From assembly GCA_030016715.1 (NCBI GenBank), contig JASEJD010000003.1, positions 124,001-188,000 of the forward strand: a stretch of 64,000 bases of DNA. Reading direction: 5' to 3'. Position numbers and translations under genes: made by a program. Positions within the stretch are counted from its first letter, which is position 1, and every line of letters begins with the position of its first letter. The notes beneath the pieces were generated by a model. The model searched no databases. It was given only the letters and a program-made list of their open reading frames with translations, and was not told the origin of the DNA. Shown here piece by piece: positions 1 through 10,116 of this stretch. This stretch comes from Methanobacteriaceae archaeon (GTDB taxonomy: Archaea; Methanobacteriota; Methanobacteria; Methanobacteriales; Methanobacteriaceae).

Positions 1-3000
1 GTTTCAGCTGAAGAATTACCATTAACCACCAATGGCAGTGGCACCGTATCTGGAGACTTGTATGTGGATGTACAACAACCCACCCCATTTGGAAGCCAAC
101 CACAAAATACAGGTGTAACCCAGGAGGCAACATTTGACTTCGGATCTTCTGGTTATACAGACATAGAATATGCTAAACTGTACACCATGGTATATGTGGC
201 AGGTACAGATAACCGGGAGTGTAACGTGGATGTTTCCATGGATGGAAATAATGATGGAACCTATGAAACAGCCCTGGATTCAGTAACCCTGAACACAGCC
301 TCAAATACTAATGGTGATGTTTACTGGCAAAATGACCATATCAACCGGGTATATTCCGATTATCTGCTGTTTTATGATGTAAAGGACTACATACAAAATG
401 GAATAATAAATGTGAAAGTCCAGACCTCACCTGGAGCAGCTAACATGGACGGCCGTATCAAATACATAGCATTAGCAGTGGTCTATAATGATGGGGATAA
501 TGATGTGGTGGCCTACTGGGTAAATGACGGTCATCAATGGTTTAATGATGGAACCTTCCGTGAAACCACATTTAACACAGCTCCATTAGTGGAAGGATGG
601 GACAGTGCCCAGTTAAAGGCTGTAACCACAAGCAGTACAGATGCAGCCTACACCTTTAACAGTGAAATAAAGCCAAGCGGAGTACCTAGTAACTATCTCT
701 GTGTAAATACATGGGACGTGACTGATGATATAGATGCAGGTGAAACAAGTACTCTAAGATATGCTAAAGACAGTGGATCCTACAAGACCACTCTGTCCAC
801 ATTAAAAGTGAGATATGATGCACCACACTTGGAGATAACTGCTGTTAATTACAACCCAGATAATGCATCTGGACATAGAGAACTATTTGCCCATGAAGCT
901 AATAATATTGTGGCTACCATAATAAACAATGGAAGTGCTGCTGCTGGTCCATTTAATGTTAACCTGGATATTGGTGGTTACACTGAAACCCAAAGTGTAC
1001 CTGGACTGGGCATTGGAGAATCTGTTAATGTAGTTTTCACAGGATATGCACCGTCTAGTATTGGGATGAAAGATGTGGAAGTTACAGTAGACCTTGATGA
1101 TGAAATAGTTGACACCTTCACTGGTCAAAGGGAAGTCTTCTACAATGGTTACAAAGGAAAATCCTATACTGATGGTGATAATCTGGAAACCACCAACTAC
1201 CTGGAAGGTTTCATAGATCTGATTTATTCACCTGGTGATTCAGCTTACCGTGGAAGTGGAGCAGCCAACTGGAATAACCCTTACAATGTAAACTGGACTT
1301 CAACTGATCTACCAATACCAGAAGGTGCAACAGTAGTTCTGGCTAAACTCTACCAGGGATACACCTGGAATACTGTTCCTGGAATGCCTGATTTTAATGC
1401 AGAGTTTAATGGTACCCCAATAAATGTAGTGGCCCATTACTTTGACCAGAAAAGTTACGGAACCAGTAACAATCCCAGTGGTTTAATGGTATATGATGTT
1501 ACCAGTCTTTTCAATACTAGTGGGAATACATTAACACTTACCAAAGGAGCCAATACCCTTACTGCACTTTACGGTTCCTACTTGGTAGTGGTATATGAAA
1601 AAGCAGGGGAAACATTCAAACGGATCTGGATAAATGAAGAAGCCGACATGCTATACAGTAGAACCGACTACTCTACCAATGATGAAGAGGCAACTGCCTA
1701 TGCAAACTACACAAATATACCCATAACCGGTATGGTAGATGCCAAGGCTATTGCCATACTAGCTAGTGCTAATGATGATGGAAAAAGTAAGTACTACTTC
1801 AATGGATCAGAGTACACTGGTTTCTGGGCTGATTATCTAGCTGGTCCGCAGATTGGATTTAGTGAATTTGATGTCACTGGAGATGTTCAACAAGGTAATA
1901 ATCTGGCTGCTTTGCAGAGCCATAACCCTGGAACCAACGGGGATAACATGGTAGCCTTCCAGAACATACTGATAATGGAGTACATTCCAGAACTGGTAGT
2001 GACATCTGTAAACTACAACCCTACCAATACTGCTGGACATAGAGAACTATTTGCCAACGAAGCTAACAACATAACTGCCACTATAAAAAATAATGGAGGA
2101 ACTGCCGGGGCATTTGATGTAACCATATGTATTGATGGTTACACTGAAACCAAAAGAATTGATGGACTGGCAGCGGGTGAAAGTGTTGATGTTACCTTCA
2201 CTGGATACACACCATCCAGCATTGGAATGAAAAATGTGGAAGTCAAAGTAGAACTTGATGATGAAATAGTTGACACCTTCACTGGTCAAAGGGAAGTCTT
2301 CTACAATGGTTACAAAGGAAAATCCTATACTGATGGAGATGACCTAAACACCACCCAGGTATTTGCAGGCAACTACGACATCCTATATTCAACTGGTAAC
2401 TCTGCTTATGCAGGTGCCGGGTGGACTGATTATAATGTAAACTGGAACAGCACAGATCTAAACATACCAGAAGGTGCAATAGTTGTTCTCGCCAGACTAT
2501 ACCAGGGATACACTTGGGATCAGACTCCTGGTGGCATGCCATTATGGAATGTGACCTTTAACGGTACTCCAGTTAGTGCTATTGCAACCTACACTGACCG
2601 TAAAGGATATGGTACTTATAACTATCCTTCTGGTCTTTTTGTGTATGATGTGACCAGCACTTTCAACATAAACGGAAACACCTTAAACATCACTCCACAA
2701 GCTGGTAATAACAACGCCCTCTATGGAAGCTACTTAGTATTGGTTTACATGGATCCAGAGGCCACTAACAAACGTATAATAATCAATGACGGAACCGACC
2801 TACTATATTCACGTACAACCTACTCTACTAGTGATGAAGAAGCCACAGCATATGCCAACTTTGCAAATGTTAACCAGGAGAACTTGAAAAATGCTAAAGT
2901 CATTGCCATAATGGCAAGTGCCAACGAGGAAGATAAAAGTAAATTCTACTTCAATGGATCAGAGTACACTGGTTTCTGGGCTGATTATCTAGCTGGTCCG

Positions 3001-4230
3001 CAGATTGGATTCAGTGAATTTGATGTAACCGGTGATGTACAAGCCGGTAATAATGTGGCAGCTATGCAGAGCCACAACCCTGGAACCAATGGAGACAACA
3101 TGGTAGCATTAAATGCAATCTTTGTGGCAGAATACCAGCCAACAGCTTCCTTTACTGGAACACCTACTAGTGGCGTTGCACCATTACCAGTTCAATTTAC
3201 CAGCACATCTATAGGGGCAACCAGTTATGAGTGGGACTTTGGTGATGGTCAGACAAGTACTGATGAAAATCCAATACACACCTATACTGATCCTGGTACT
3301 TATACAGTTAAATTAACTGTAACTGGACCTGGAGGAAGTCACACTGAAACAAAACAGGATTACATAACGGTGAATCATCCAGCTCCAGTAGCATCATTTA
3401 CTGGAACACCTACCACTGGCTTTGCACCATTACCAGTTCAATTTACCAGCACATCTACTGGTACTATAAACACTTATGAGTGGGACTTTGGTGATGGTAA
3501 TACAAGTACTGCAGCTAATCCTATACACACCTACAATGTACCTGGAACTTATACTGTAACACTAAAAGTAACCGGGCCTGGAGGAGAAGACACAAAAACA
3601 GAAGCTAATTACATAACAGTGAATCATCCGGCTCCAGTAGCATCATTTACAGCAACTCCAACTAATGGTCGAGAACCATTGAAGGTACAATTTAACAACC
3701 ATTCAACAGGAACAATAAACAGTTATGAGTGGGACTTTGGTGATGGTGCTAAAAGTACTGCAGCTAATCCAATCCACACCTATAATAGAGCCGGTACATA
3801 TACCGTGAAATTAACAGTCACCGGCCCTGGTGGAACCCGTACTCAGACCCGCACCCAGTACATCACAGTTAAACTACCAGATCTGGTGATGCAATCAATA
3901 ACCGCACCCACCACTGCCCGTAGGGGTAGAAACATACGTGTGACTAACCGTGTTAGAAATAGTGGTAATATATCAACGGGTAAAGGATTCTATGTGGCCT
4001 TCTACCTTAGAAGCACCAAGACCTCACGGCGATATTACATTGGAAGGAGATGGGTTGGAAACCTAGGTGTTGGTTCCAGTAGTTCCCGTACTAACTACTT
4101 CAGGATACCAAGAAATATTCCAAGAGGCAGGTACTATGTAATGGCTGTGGCAGATTACACCAATAGTATCAGAGAATCCAGTAAGGCCAATAACACACGT
4201 TATACCACGGGTAGAACTCGGATAAGTTAA
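1..4230 (+). CDS. DUF3344/CARDB/PKD surface protein, 5' end outside window
   Basis: The frame is open from base 1, so the gene starts left of the window; about 1409 residues are visible. After an N-terminal DUF3344-like part there are two tandem CARDB plus DUF3344 units (offset about 387 codons, marked by repeated KGKSYTDGD), then three PKD domains (each with YEWDFGDG) at about bases 3130-3870, then a CARDB-like C-terminus very rich in Arg and Lys. These domains are typical of secreted methanogen surface proteins. The basic tail may bind the wall polymer; that is inference, and no transmembrane anchor is seen at the end. Blocks at 1093-1175 and 2254-2336, and at 1799-1860 and 2951-3012, are almost identical in DNA, which suggests gene conversion between the units. 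The signal peptide is not visible. Confidence 0.9.
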   Translation, partial: VSAEELPLTTNGSGTVSGDLYVDVQQPTPFGSQPQNTGVTQEATFDFGSSGYTDIEYAKLYTMVYVAGTDNRECNVDVSMDGNNDGTYETALDSVTLNTASNTNGDVYWQNDHINRVYSDYLLFYDVKDYIQNGIINVKVQTSPGAANMDGRIKYIALAVVYNDGDNDVVAYWVNDGHQWFNDGTFRETTFNTAPLVEGWDSAQLKAVTTSSTDAAYTFNSEIKPSGVPSNYLCVNTWDVTDDIDAGETSTLRYAKDSGSYKTTLSTLKVRYDAPHLEITAVNYNPDNASGHRELFAHEANNIVATIINNGSAAAGPFNVNLDIGGYTETQSVPGLGIGESVNVVFTGYAPSSIGMKDVEVTVDLDDEIVDTFTGQREVFYNGYKGKSYTDGDNLETTNYLEGFIDLIYSPGDSAYRGSGAANWNNPYNVNWTSTDLPIPEGATVVLAKLYQGYTWNTVPGMPDFNAEFNGTPINVVAHYFDQKSYGTSNNPSGLMVYDVTSLFNTSGNTLTLTKGANTLTALYGSYLVVVYEKAGETFKRIWINEEADMLYSRTDYSTNDEEATAYANYTNIPITGMVDAKAIAILASANDDGKSKYYFNGSEYTGFWADYLAGPQIGFSEFDVTGDVQQGNNLAALQSHNPGTNGDNMVAFQNILIMEYIPELVVTSVNYNPTNTAGHRELFANEANNITATIKNNGGTAGAFDVTICIDGYTETKRIDGLAAGESVDVTFTGYTPSSIGMKNVEVKVELDDEIVDTFTGQREVFYNGYKGKSYTDGDDLNTTQVFAGNYDILYSTGNSAYAGAGWTDYNVNWNSTDLNIPEGAIVVLARLYQGYTWDQTPGGMPLWNVTFNGTPVSAIATYTDRKGYGTYNYPSGLFVYDVTSTFNINGNTLNITPQAGNNNALYGSYLVLVYMDPEATNKRIIINDGTDLLYSRTTYSTSDEEATAYANFANVNQENLKNAKVIAIMASANEEDKSKFYFNGSEYTGFWADYLAGPQIGFSEFDVTGDVQAGNNVAAMQSHNPGTNGDNMVALNAIFVAEYQPTASFTGTPTSGVAPLPVQFTSTSIGATSYEWDFGDGQTSTDENPIHTYTDPGTYTVKLTVTGPGGSHTETKQDYITVNHPAPVASFTGTPTTGFAPLPVQFTSTSTGTINTYEWDFGDGNTSTAANPIHTYNVPGTYTVTLKVTGPGGEDTKTEANYITVNHPAPVASFTATPTNGREPLKVQFNNHSTGTINSYEWDFGDGAKSTAANPIHTYNRAGTYTVKLTVTGPGGTRTQTRTQYITVKLPDLVMQSITAPTTARRGRNIRVTNRVRNSGNISTGKGFYVAFYLRSTKTSRRYYIGRRWVGNLGVGSSSSRTNYFRIPRNIPRGRYYVMAVADYTNSIRESSKANNTRYTTGRTRIS

Positions 4231-4262
4231 AAAAAAATTTTTTTTCTTTTTTTCTTTTTTTT
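4229..4262 (+). terminator. poly-T terminator after the surface protein
   Basis: Directly after the TAA there is an A-run followed by three long T-runs (4239-4262). Archaeal RNA polymerase terminates at such T-tracts without needing a hairpin. Confidence 0.6.
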
Positions 4263-4483
4263 AAATATAAACAATCCTATAATAGGATATTCTAATATTA
4301 AAAAAAATCGATAATAACCTTTAATATCATATTTATAATATAAACTATGCTTTAATGTGTAATTATCTTTTTATTTGACTAGATTATAAATAACAATTTT
4401 TCATATTAAATGGTATTAATTTATATTCTACTTATCTAAATAGATAGACAGATTAAACTATTTTTACTTGTATAATAATTATA

Positions 4484-7138
4484 ATGGATAGTGGTTTAAT
4501 GGCATCTAATAGTTATGTAAAGGAATTACAGGCAGAAGACCTTCAACTGGAAGATATTGGAGGCAAAGCACTAAATCTGTGCAAAATATCCCATGCTGGA
4601 TTTAATGTTCCACCAGCATTCATTGTCTCTGCAGATGCCTACGCTGAATTTATCATAAATTTTCAGGATAAAATATCTAAAATACTTGATTCTACAGATT
4701 TTAACCAGGAAGGATCTGTTTTGAAAGGATGCAAAGAGATAAAGAGTCTTTTAAAATCAGAGCCACTGCCAGAGAAATTGTACTTAGAACTTACAAATAA
4801 AATATCAAATCTTCCCCAGGGTTACTATGCTGTAAGATCATCAGCGGTGGCAGAAGACCTTCAAGATGCCAGCTTTGCTGGACAAATGGACACCTTCCTA
4901 AACACCAGAAAGGAGGATATACTAGATAGGGTGATTGATTGCTGGGCATCCTACTGGAATGATAGAGCAGTGAAATATCGGCATGATTCTGGAATGGAGC
5001 AGTTAGAAACAGGATTAGCAGTGTTGGTGCAGAAAATGGTGAATGCTGAGACTAGTGGAGTGACCTTCACGGCCAACCCTGTAAATGGAGGTGATGATAT
5101 TGTCATTGAATCCACCTGGGGATTGGGAGAAGCCATAGCCTCAGGAATAGTCACCCCTGATGTCTACATATTAAACCGTGATGGAGAGCTAATAGAGAAA
5201 ACTATAAAGACCAAGAAGAAAGGATACTTCCTGGAAAATGGTAGAAACACTTTAATCTCAATAGAGGAAGAGAAAAGAAACAAACCCACCCTCAACATGG
5301 ATACCCTTAAAAAAATATTAAAAACCTCTATGGACTTGGAAAGATTCTTCAACACACCCCAGGATATAGAATGGGCCCTGGAATATAGGGACAACCAGGA
5401 TCCGGTAATATATATTTTACAGTCCCGTCCAGTAACCACCCTTGAAGGCGAGGGGGATGATATTTTATGGACCCGTGCTTATGGAGATGAGTACTGGGCT
5501 GATGCCACCACACCCCTATTTTTTGATGTTATGGGCAAGATGCTAACTGACTACGTCAACCATGAAGGGGCCCGTATAATGGGATATAAAGAAATAACAG
5601 ATTCCAAGCTACTAAAACTTCACAAGTCAAGGGTCTACTTTAACAGTTGGGTATTGGAGAAGGCATTTTCATATTATCCTAAATTTGCACGTTCCAAGGA
5701 GTTATTAAACTATTTTCCACTGGAGGATCAGGAAAGAATATCCCAGTACCCCTCCATACTACATAAAACATTACTCTCCCAGATATTAGTAGCCATCCGG
5801 GACCCGGATGGAATGATGCACCGTACTGATAAAGCCTATCGTAAATGGGCCCAGGGATTTATAGAGAAATGTAGAGAATTTGACCATATACCTCTAGCCA
5901 CATTGAATGATACCATGCTATTATCACTTTATAGTGATATTGAATCAGCAGGGATAAAGCACTACCAGCTAATCCGTTATGGTATGGTATCCCACTCCAT
6001 AGCCACCAACCTTATGATTAAAAACTGGCTCTTGGAATGGCTGGATGACCATGATGGATCTCTCTATGCCGGATTAATTTCAGGCCTGGATGATAATAAA
6101 ACAGTTGAAATGAATATTAGATTCTCAGAATTATCAAAAATACTAAGAGAAGATTCTAGGTTAAAGGATAAATTAAATGTAATTGATGATCTAGATGTTT
6201 TAAGTGATCATGAGTTGGATGAATTAATCTCCACTAATCTTTCATTTAAAGAAGGTTTTGAACAGTTTATTCGTGATTATGGGCACCGTTCAAACACCCG
6301 TGAAATATTATATCCCCGGTGGAGGGAGGATAAGGCTTACGTTTTAAAGGTTATCAAACTACTTTCCTCTTCAAATTCTGATCTTCAGCGTAAAGAAATA
6401 GAAAGCCGTGAACACAGACTTAAAACAGAAAAGGAAGTTATCCATAAAATAAAAAAATTGAGATTCGGATTTTTCAAGGCCAAGATATTCTCAATTGTAT
6501 TGAAGTTAGCCCAGACCTATCTTACCTTCAGAGAGAATCAGAGATTCTACCTGGACCATCTATTATACCGACAAAGACTCTTGATAATGGAGATGGGAAA
6601 AAGATTAAGTGAAAGGGGTGTCATAGATGAAGTGGATGATGTGTTCTTTTTATATGAAGATGAATTAATGGAACTATTTAAAGGGAAATCAGGGGATGAA
6701 AATATAATGGATAAAGTTTCTCGCCGGAAAAGGGAATTTTATAGGTATAAATCATCACTTCCACCTAAATTCATTAAAAATGGTGTTGAGTTTGATGACA
6801 CAGTCATGGAATATGATAATAACTCCGTGTATGGAGCGGCAGCCAGTCCAGGTATATTTAGGGGAGTGGCCCGGGTGGTGGAATCAGTGGATGAATTATC
6901 TAAGCTGGAGGATAATGAAATACTAATAACCAGCAACACCGACCCAGCATGGACCGCTGTTTTCTCTAAGATTGGTGGTCTTATAACCGAGACCGGGGGG
7001 ATATTATCCCACGGGGCAGTGATATCACGTGAATACCGAATACCCGCGGTTACTGCTGTTAAAGGTGCCACAGAAATCTTTAAAACTGGTGAGAAGCTGG
7101 TTGTGGATGGTAATCAGGGAGTTGTATATAAGAAGTGA
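4484..7138 (+). CDS. PEP-synthase-like phosphotransferase (rifampicin-phosphotransferase-type architecture)
   Basis: 884 residues. The N-terminal ATP-grasp domain (PPDK_N) shows AVRSSAVAEDLQDASFAGQ near residue 120 and ends with ILQSRPVTT near 315. A long, less conserved middle follows, and the C-terminal swivelling phosphohistidine domain shows GGILSHGAVISREYRIPAV, where the His of SHGA is the expected phospho-carrier. The protein stops about 30 residues later, so the PEP/pyruvate-binding TIM barrel of true PpsA and PPDK is absent. The order ATP-grasp, middle domain, His domain is that of rifampicin phosphotransferase and related enzymes that phosphorylate a small molecule. The substrate is unknown. 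The start is ATG 4484, or ATG 4499; neither has a clear Shine-Dalgarno. The next gene follows 46 bases on and may be functionally linked. Confidence 0.8.
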   Translation: MDSGLMASNSYVKELQAEDLQLEDIGGKALNLCKISHAGFNVPPAFIVSADAYAEFIINFQDKISKILDSTDFNQEGSVLKGCKEIKSLLKSEPLPEKLYLELTNKISNLPQGYYAVRSSAVAEDLQDASFAGQMDTFLNTRKEDILDRVIDCWASYWNDRAVKYRHDSGMEQLETGLAVLVQKMVNAETSGVTFTANPVNGGDDIVIESTWGLGEAIASGIVTPDVYILNRDGELIEKTIKTKKKGYFLENGRNTLISIEEEKRNKPTLNMDTLKKILKTSMDLERFFNTPQDIEWALEYRDNQDPVIYILQSRPVTTLEGEGDDILWTRAYGDEYWADATTPLFFDVMGKMLTDYVNHEGARIMGYKEITDSKLLKLHKSRVYFNSWVLEKAFSYYPKFARSKELLNYFPLEDQERISQYPSILHKTLLSQILVAIRDPDGMMHRTDKAYRKWAQGFIEKCREFDHIPLATLNDTMLLSLYSDIESAGIKHYQLIRYGMVSHSIATNLMIKNWLLEWLDDHDGSLYAGLISGLDDNKTVEMNIRFSELSKILREDSRLKDKLNVIDDLDVLSDHELDELISTNLSFKEGFEQFIRDYGHRSNTREILYPRWREDKAYVLKVIKLLSSSNSDLQRKEIESREHRLKTEKEVIHKIKKLRFGFFKAKIFSIVLKLAQTYLTFRENQRFYLDHLLYRQRLLIMEMGKRLSERGVIDEVDDVFFLYEDELMELFKGKSGDENIMDKVSRRKREFYRYKSSLPPKFIKNGVEFDDTVMEYDNNSVYGAAASPGIFRGVARVVESVDELSKLEDNEILITSNTDPAWTAVFSKIGGLITETGGILSHGAVISREYRIPAVTAVKGATEIFKTGEKLVVDGNQGVVYKK

Positions 7139-7184
7139 ATAACTATAAACAATCCACATTTTTGATATTAATATTGGTGATTCA

Positions 7185-8057
7185 ATGGATGTTCTAGAAA
7201 AACTCAAAAAACATATGGAATGGAATGAAAGCTACTATTTCAATTTCCATGATAAAAATAATCAGTTAACCGCCTTTATGCGTATAGGAAACAAGGTAAA
7301 TAAGGATGAAAAATCAATGTTCTTCTATTTAATGTCCCCTACCATGACAGGAGGGATAAAAATAGAAACACCCCTAGATAAGGAACCATGGAATATAGCG
7401 GGTCTAAAGTATCAAGAGCTTGACCAGGACCGGTGGAGGCTGAAATATGATGGCCCTATATATAATCCACCAGATAAACCTATAGATGTGAAAATGGATG
7501 TGACCTGGGAGGCATTAAACCCCCCTATGGATTATAAGGAATGTGTAAACCATGAACAGGTGGAAATGTCATCAAATGTTGCATCCCAACACTATGAACA
7601 ATTTGGCAGGGCATCCGGAATAATTGAAATCAACCAGCAACATTATAACATTAAGGGATATGGTGAACGAGATTTAAGTCTTGGTATAAGAGAATGGGGC
7701 TCACCTAAGATTTGGATGTGGATAAACTCCCAGTTCTCAGCTACAGAAGCCTTCAACATAACCAAACTATCAGTTGAAGAGGGAGATGTTGATGCAGGAT
7801 ACTTCCATATAAATAAGAAGAATAGGCCCTTAATAAAATCAGACATAAAAGTGGAATATAGTAGGGGAACACCCCACAAATTTAATATGAAATTATATGA
7901 TAAAAAGGGAAATGAATATCAAGTAGCTGGAGAAGTGGTAAGATATGGAATGGTACCTGTAGATGAAAAGATGGTCCTCATTGAAACACTATCCAAATAC
8001 CACTGGGAAAATAAGGAAGGATATGGTATAGCAGAGTTTCTGGTTCCTAAACCCTAA
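7185..8057 (+). CDS. conserved hypothetical, lipocalin/AttH-like fold suspected
   Basis: 290 residues with no signal peptide or membrane segment. The sequence is rich in beta-strand patterns. A central GYGERDLSLGIREWG motif and flanking aromatic residues recall the AttH/CrtC (hydroxyneurosporene-synthase-like, DUF7064/7065) superfamily of lipocalin-type barrels, which bind or hydrate lipids; this is from memory and tentative. ATG 7185 is preceded by GGTGA at 7174-7178, a good ribosome-binding site. It lies 46 bases after the PEP-synthase-like gene on the same strand, so the pair may act on one hydrophobic substrate. No catalytic residues can be assigned. Confidence 0.65.
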   Translation: MDVLEKLKKHMEWNESYYFNFHDKNNQLTAFMRIGNKVNKDEKSMFFYLMSPTMTGGIKIETPLDKEPWNIAGLKYQELDQDRWRLKYDGPIYNPPDKPIDVKMDVTWEALNPPMDYKECVNHEQVEMSSNVASQHYEQFGRASGIIEINQQHYNIKGYGERDLSLGIREWGSPKIWMWINSQFSATEAFNITKLSVEEGDVDAGYFHINKKNRPLIKSDIKVEYSRGTPHKFNMKLYDKKGNEYQVAGEVVRYGMVPVDEKMVLIETLSKYHWENKEGYGIAEFLVPKP

Positions 8058-8395
8058 TAACCGATTATTATTTATTACTTGTATAATATTAATATTTTTA
8101 AATCTTTTTTTAGTTTCATTTACTATTAAGTCTTCCCTTTGAAATAATTTGTATAGAATTAATTTTCTTGTTCTTGGATAAACATCTCTAAATCAGCTAA
8201 TTAAGACAATAATATACATTAAATATTTTTATAGATTTAATAAAATCTCTTTAAAGAGAATAATATTATTTCATTTAATCATACAATTAGTTAAGGGGTT
8301 TTTTTATGATTAAAAAATATTATATCAGCATATACCCAAATGGATAACCATACTCATTAAATTATATTATTCAATGAATATTTGATGACTTATGA
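8058..8395. other. AT-rich intergenic region
   Basis: 338 bases with no supportable gene. It contains T-runs just after the preceding gene (terminator-like, about 8094-8112) and must carry the promoter of the decayed ABC transporter that follows. Confidence 0.5.
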
Positions 8396-9340
8396 ATGCT
8401 GTTGAAACAGGAAAACCTTACAAAGAGATTTAAAAACTTAACTACTGTGGATAAGGTTAATCTTAAGGTTAAACAAGGTGAAATATTTGGCTTGCTTGGC
8501 CCTAACGGAGCGGGTAAAAACAGATTCATCTCTATGCTGTGCACTATCTTAAAAACCTCTTCAGGAACTGCCCCGGGTTAATGGCTATGATATCCGTGAT
8601 GAGGATGCAGATGTTCGAAGATCAATAGGAAGGGTTTCAGGATCCAAGTATAGATAATAAAATCACAGGTATGGAGAATATGCAATTGCATGCTGATTTG
8701 TATGATATATCCCGGGATGCTATGCAGTCCTGGATAGATGAAGTACTAAAATTAGTGGAGTTGGAGGAGGGTGCCTCAAACTATCTTAACACCTACTCTG
8801 GTGGTATGATCCTCGTTAAGAGATTGTAAGGAGTTTTATACACTACCCTAAGGTATTGTTCATGGATGAGCCTACCATGGGCCTGGATCCCCAGAGCCGT
8901 GAACATATATGGAATTATATCCGGATTTGAAGCAAAGGGAAAACATAACCATAATCCTAACCACCCATTACATGGAAGAGGCTGATAAGCTCTGTGATCG
9001 AATAGCTATAATTGACCAGAGCAAAATTATTGCCCTACCTCAGAATCTTAAAGAAGAATTAGAAGGTGAAACCATCATCATTGAATCCAGTGATAATCAG
9101 TTATTATCAGTTAAACTAGTCGAGGCTAAACTCGCAGATAACATAATAGAAAATGGAAAAGAAATTAATCTGAGTGTTAAAAATGCCCACACCGCTCTGC
9201 CCCGTATAATAGAATTGGCAGTTTCTTTAGGAATATTTATTGGCTCTATATCCATAAGAGAGCCCGATTTAAATGATGTGTTCATGCATTATACGGGTAG
9301 AAAATACGTGATACTGTGGAAGCCAAGAACTTTCAGGCAT
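8396..9340 (+). pseudogene. broken ABC transporter ATPase (DrrA-type)
   Basis: Pieces of one ABC ATPase are spread over different frames. The first frame gives the start and a damaged Walker A, GPNGAGKN, in place of GKT. An extra C in the run at 8571-8574 ends that frame at 8581. The next frame gives VNGYDIRDEDADVRRSIG and breaks near 8630. Later pieces give ITGMENMQLHADLYD, the signature TYSGGM near 8795, Walker B FMDEPTMGLDP near 8860-8890, and finally HYMEEADKLCDRIAIID and the C-terminal region. There are at least four frameshifts plus the lost Walker A Thr, so the gene is dead unless the assembly is poor here. The family is the drug/lipid exporter type (DrrA, CcmA). Confidence 0.85.
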
Positions 9341-9345
9341 GGGTG

Positions 9346-10068
9346 CCATAATGAGGGGGCGGATAAAATAGGGGATTTTAGAGGTATCTATGCTTTATGG
9401 AGACGAGAACTTGTAAGTTTTATCCGGGAGTGGTCTGGGTGTTTCCCTGGCACCTACTGGTTTAAATTATACACAGTTTTTGTTATCAGGTATTATTGCC
9501 CATAAACTTATTTTTACAGCCATATTCCTGGGAATATCAGTAATCTGGAACCGGCAGTTTGGTTTTATGAAGTAATCATGGGTAGTTCCTATTGGCTAGC
9601 TATCCATATTTACTGGTAAGATGTTAGGAGTGGGCACTGCCGCCTTATACAGGGACTTATCGTGATAGTATTAGGGATATTAATACAGATTCCTCTAAGC
9701 ATATATGGATTATTTTATACCCTAATCTTGATGATACTGATAACCGTGGGCTTGACTTGTATTGGTCTAATTATAGTCAGCCTAATGAGTGATCTGGAGA
9801 TTTTTGGAACTATTGTTACCTTTGTTAACATGGCCATGTTCTTTCTAAGTGGTGCATTATTCCCCATCACCAACCTATCTTCATGGAATCAATGGGCTTC
9901 CATATCAATCCCTTAATCTATGGTGTGGATGCCCTCCGGGGTGTAATGATACTTGGATGGCAGACTATCTTACCTTTACAATATGATATACTGATTATAT
10001 GCATCTTCGATGTAGTAGTAATAGGGATTGGTTCTTACTTATTTAGTAGAAGACAATTAACATCTTAG
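9346..10068 (+). pseudogene. broken ABC-2 permease (DrrB-type)
   Basis: This follows the broken ATPase. Recognisable pieces are FRGIYALWRRELVSFIREW (the usual cytoplasmic start of DrrB/NodJ-type permeases) near 9380-9435, a hydrophobic stretch at 9662-9916 ending in FFLSGALFPITNLSSWNQW, and SIPLIYGVDALRGVM in another frame up to the stop at 10068. At least three frame changes are needed to read one protein. Both halves of the exporter decayed together, which points to relaxed selection on the whole operon. Confidence 0.8.
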
Positions 10069-10116
10069 AAAATAATTAACTAGTTTAATAATTGATTAGG
10101 ATTAAATAAAACAGAT

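Noticed and set aside
883-2542. Minus-strand ORFs of 67-87 codons inside the DUF3344 surface gene
   Set aside because: They are antisense to a strongly conserved domain frame and have no ribosome-binding site or family match.
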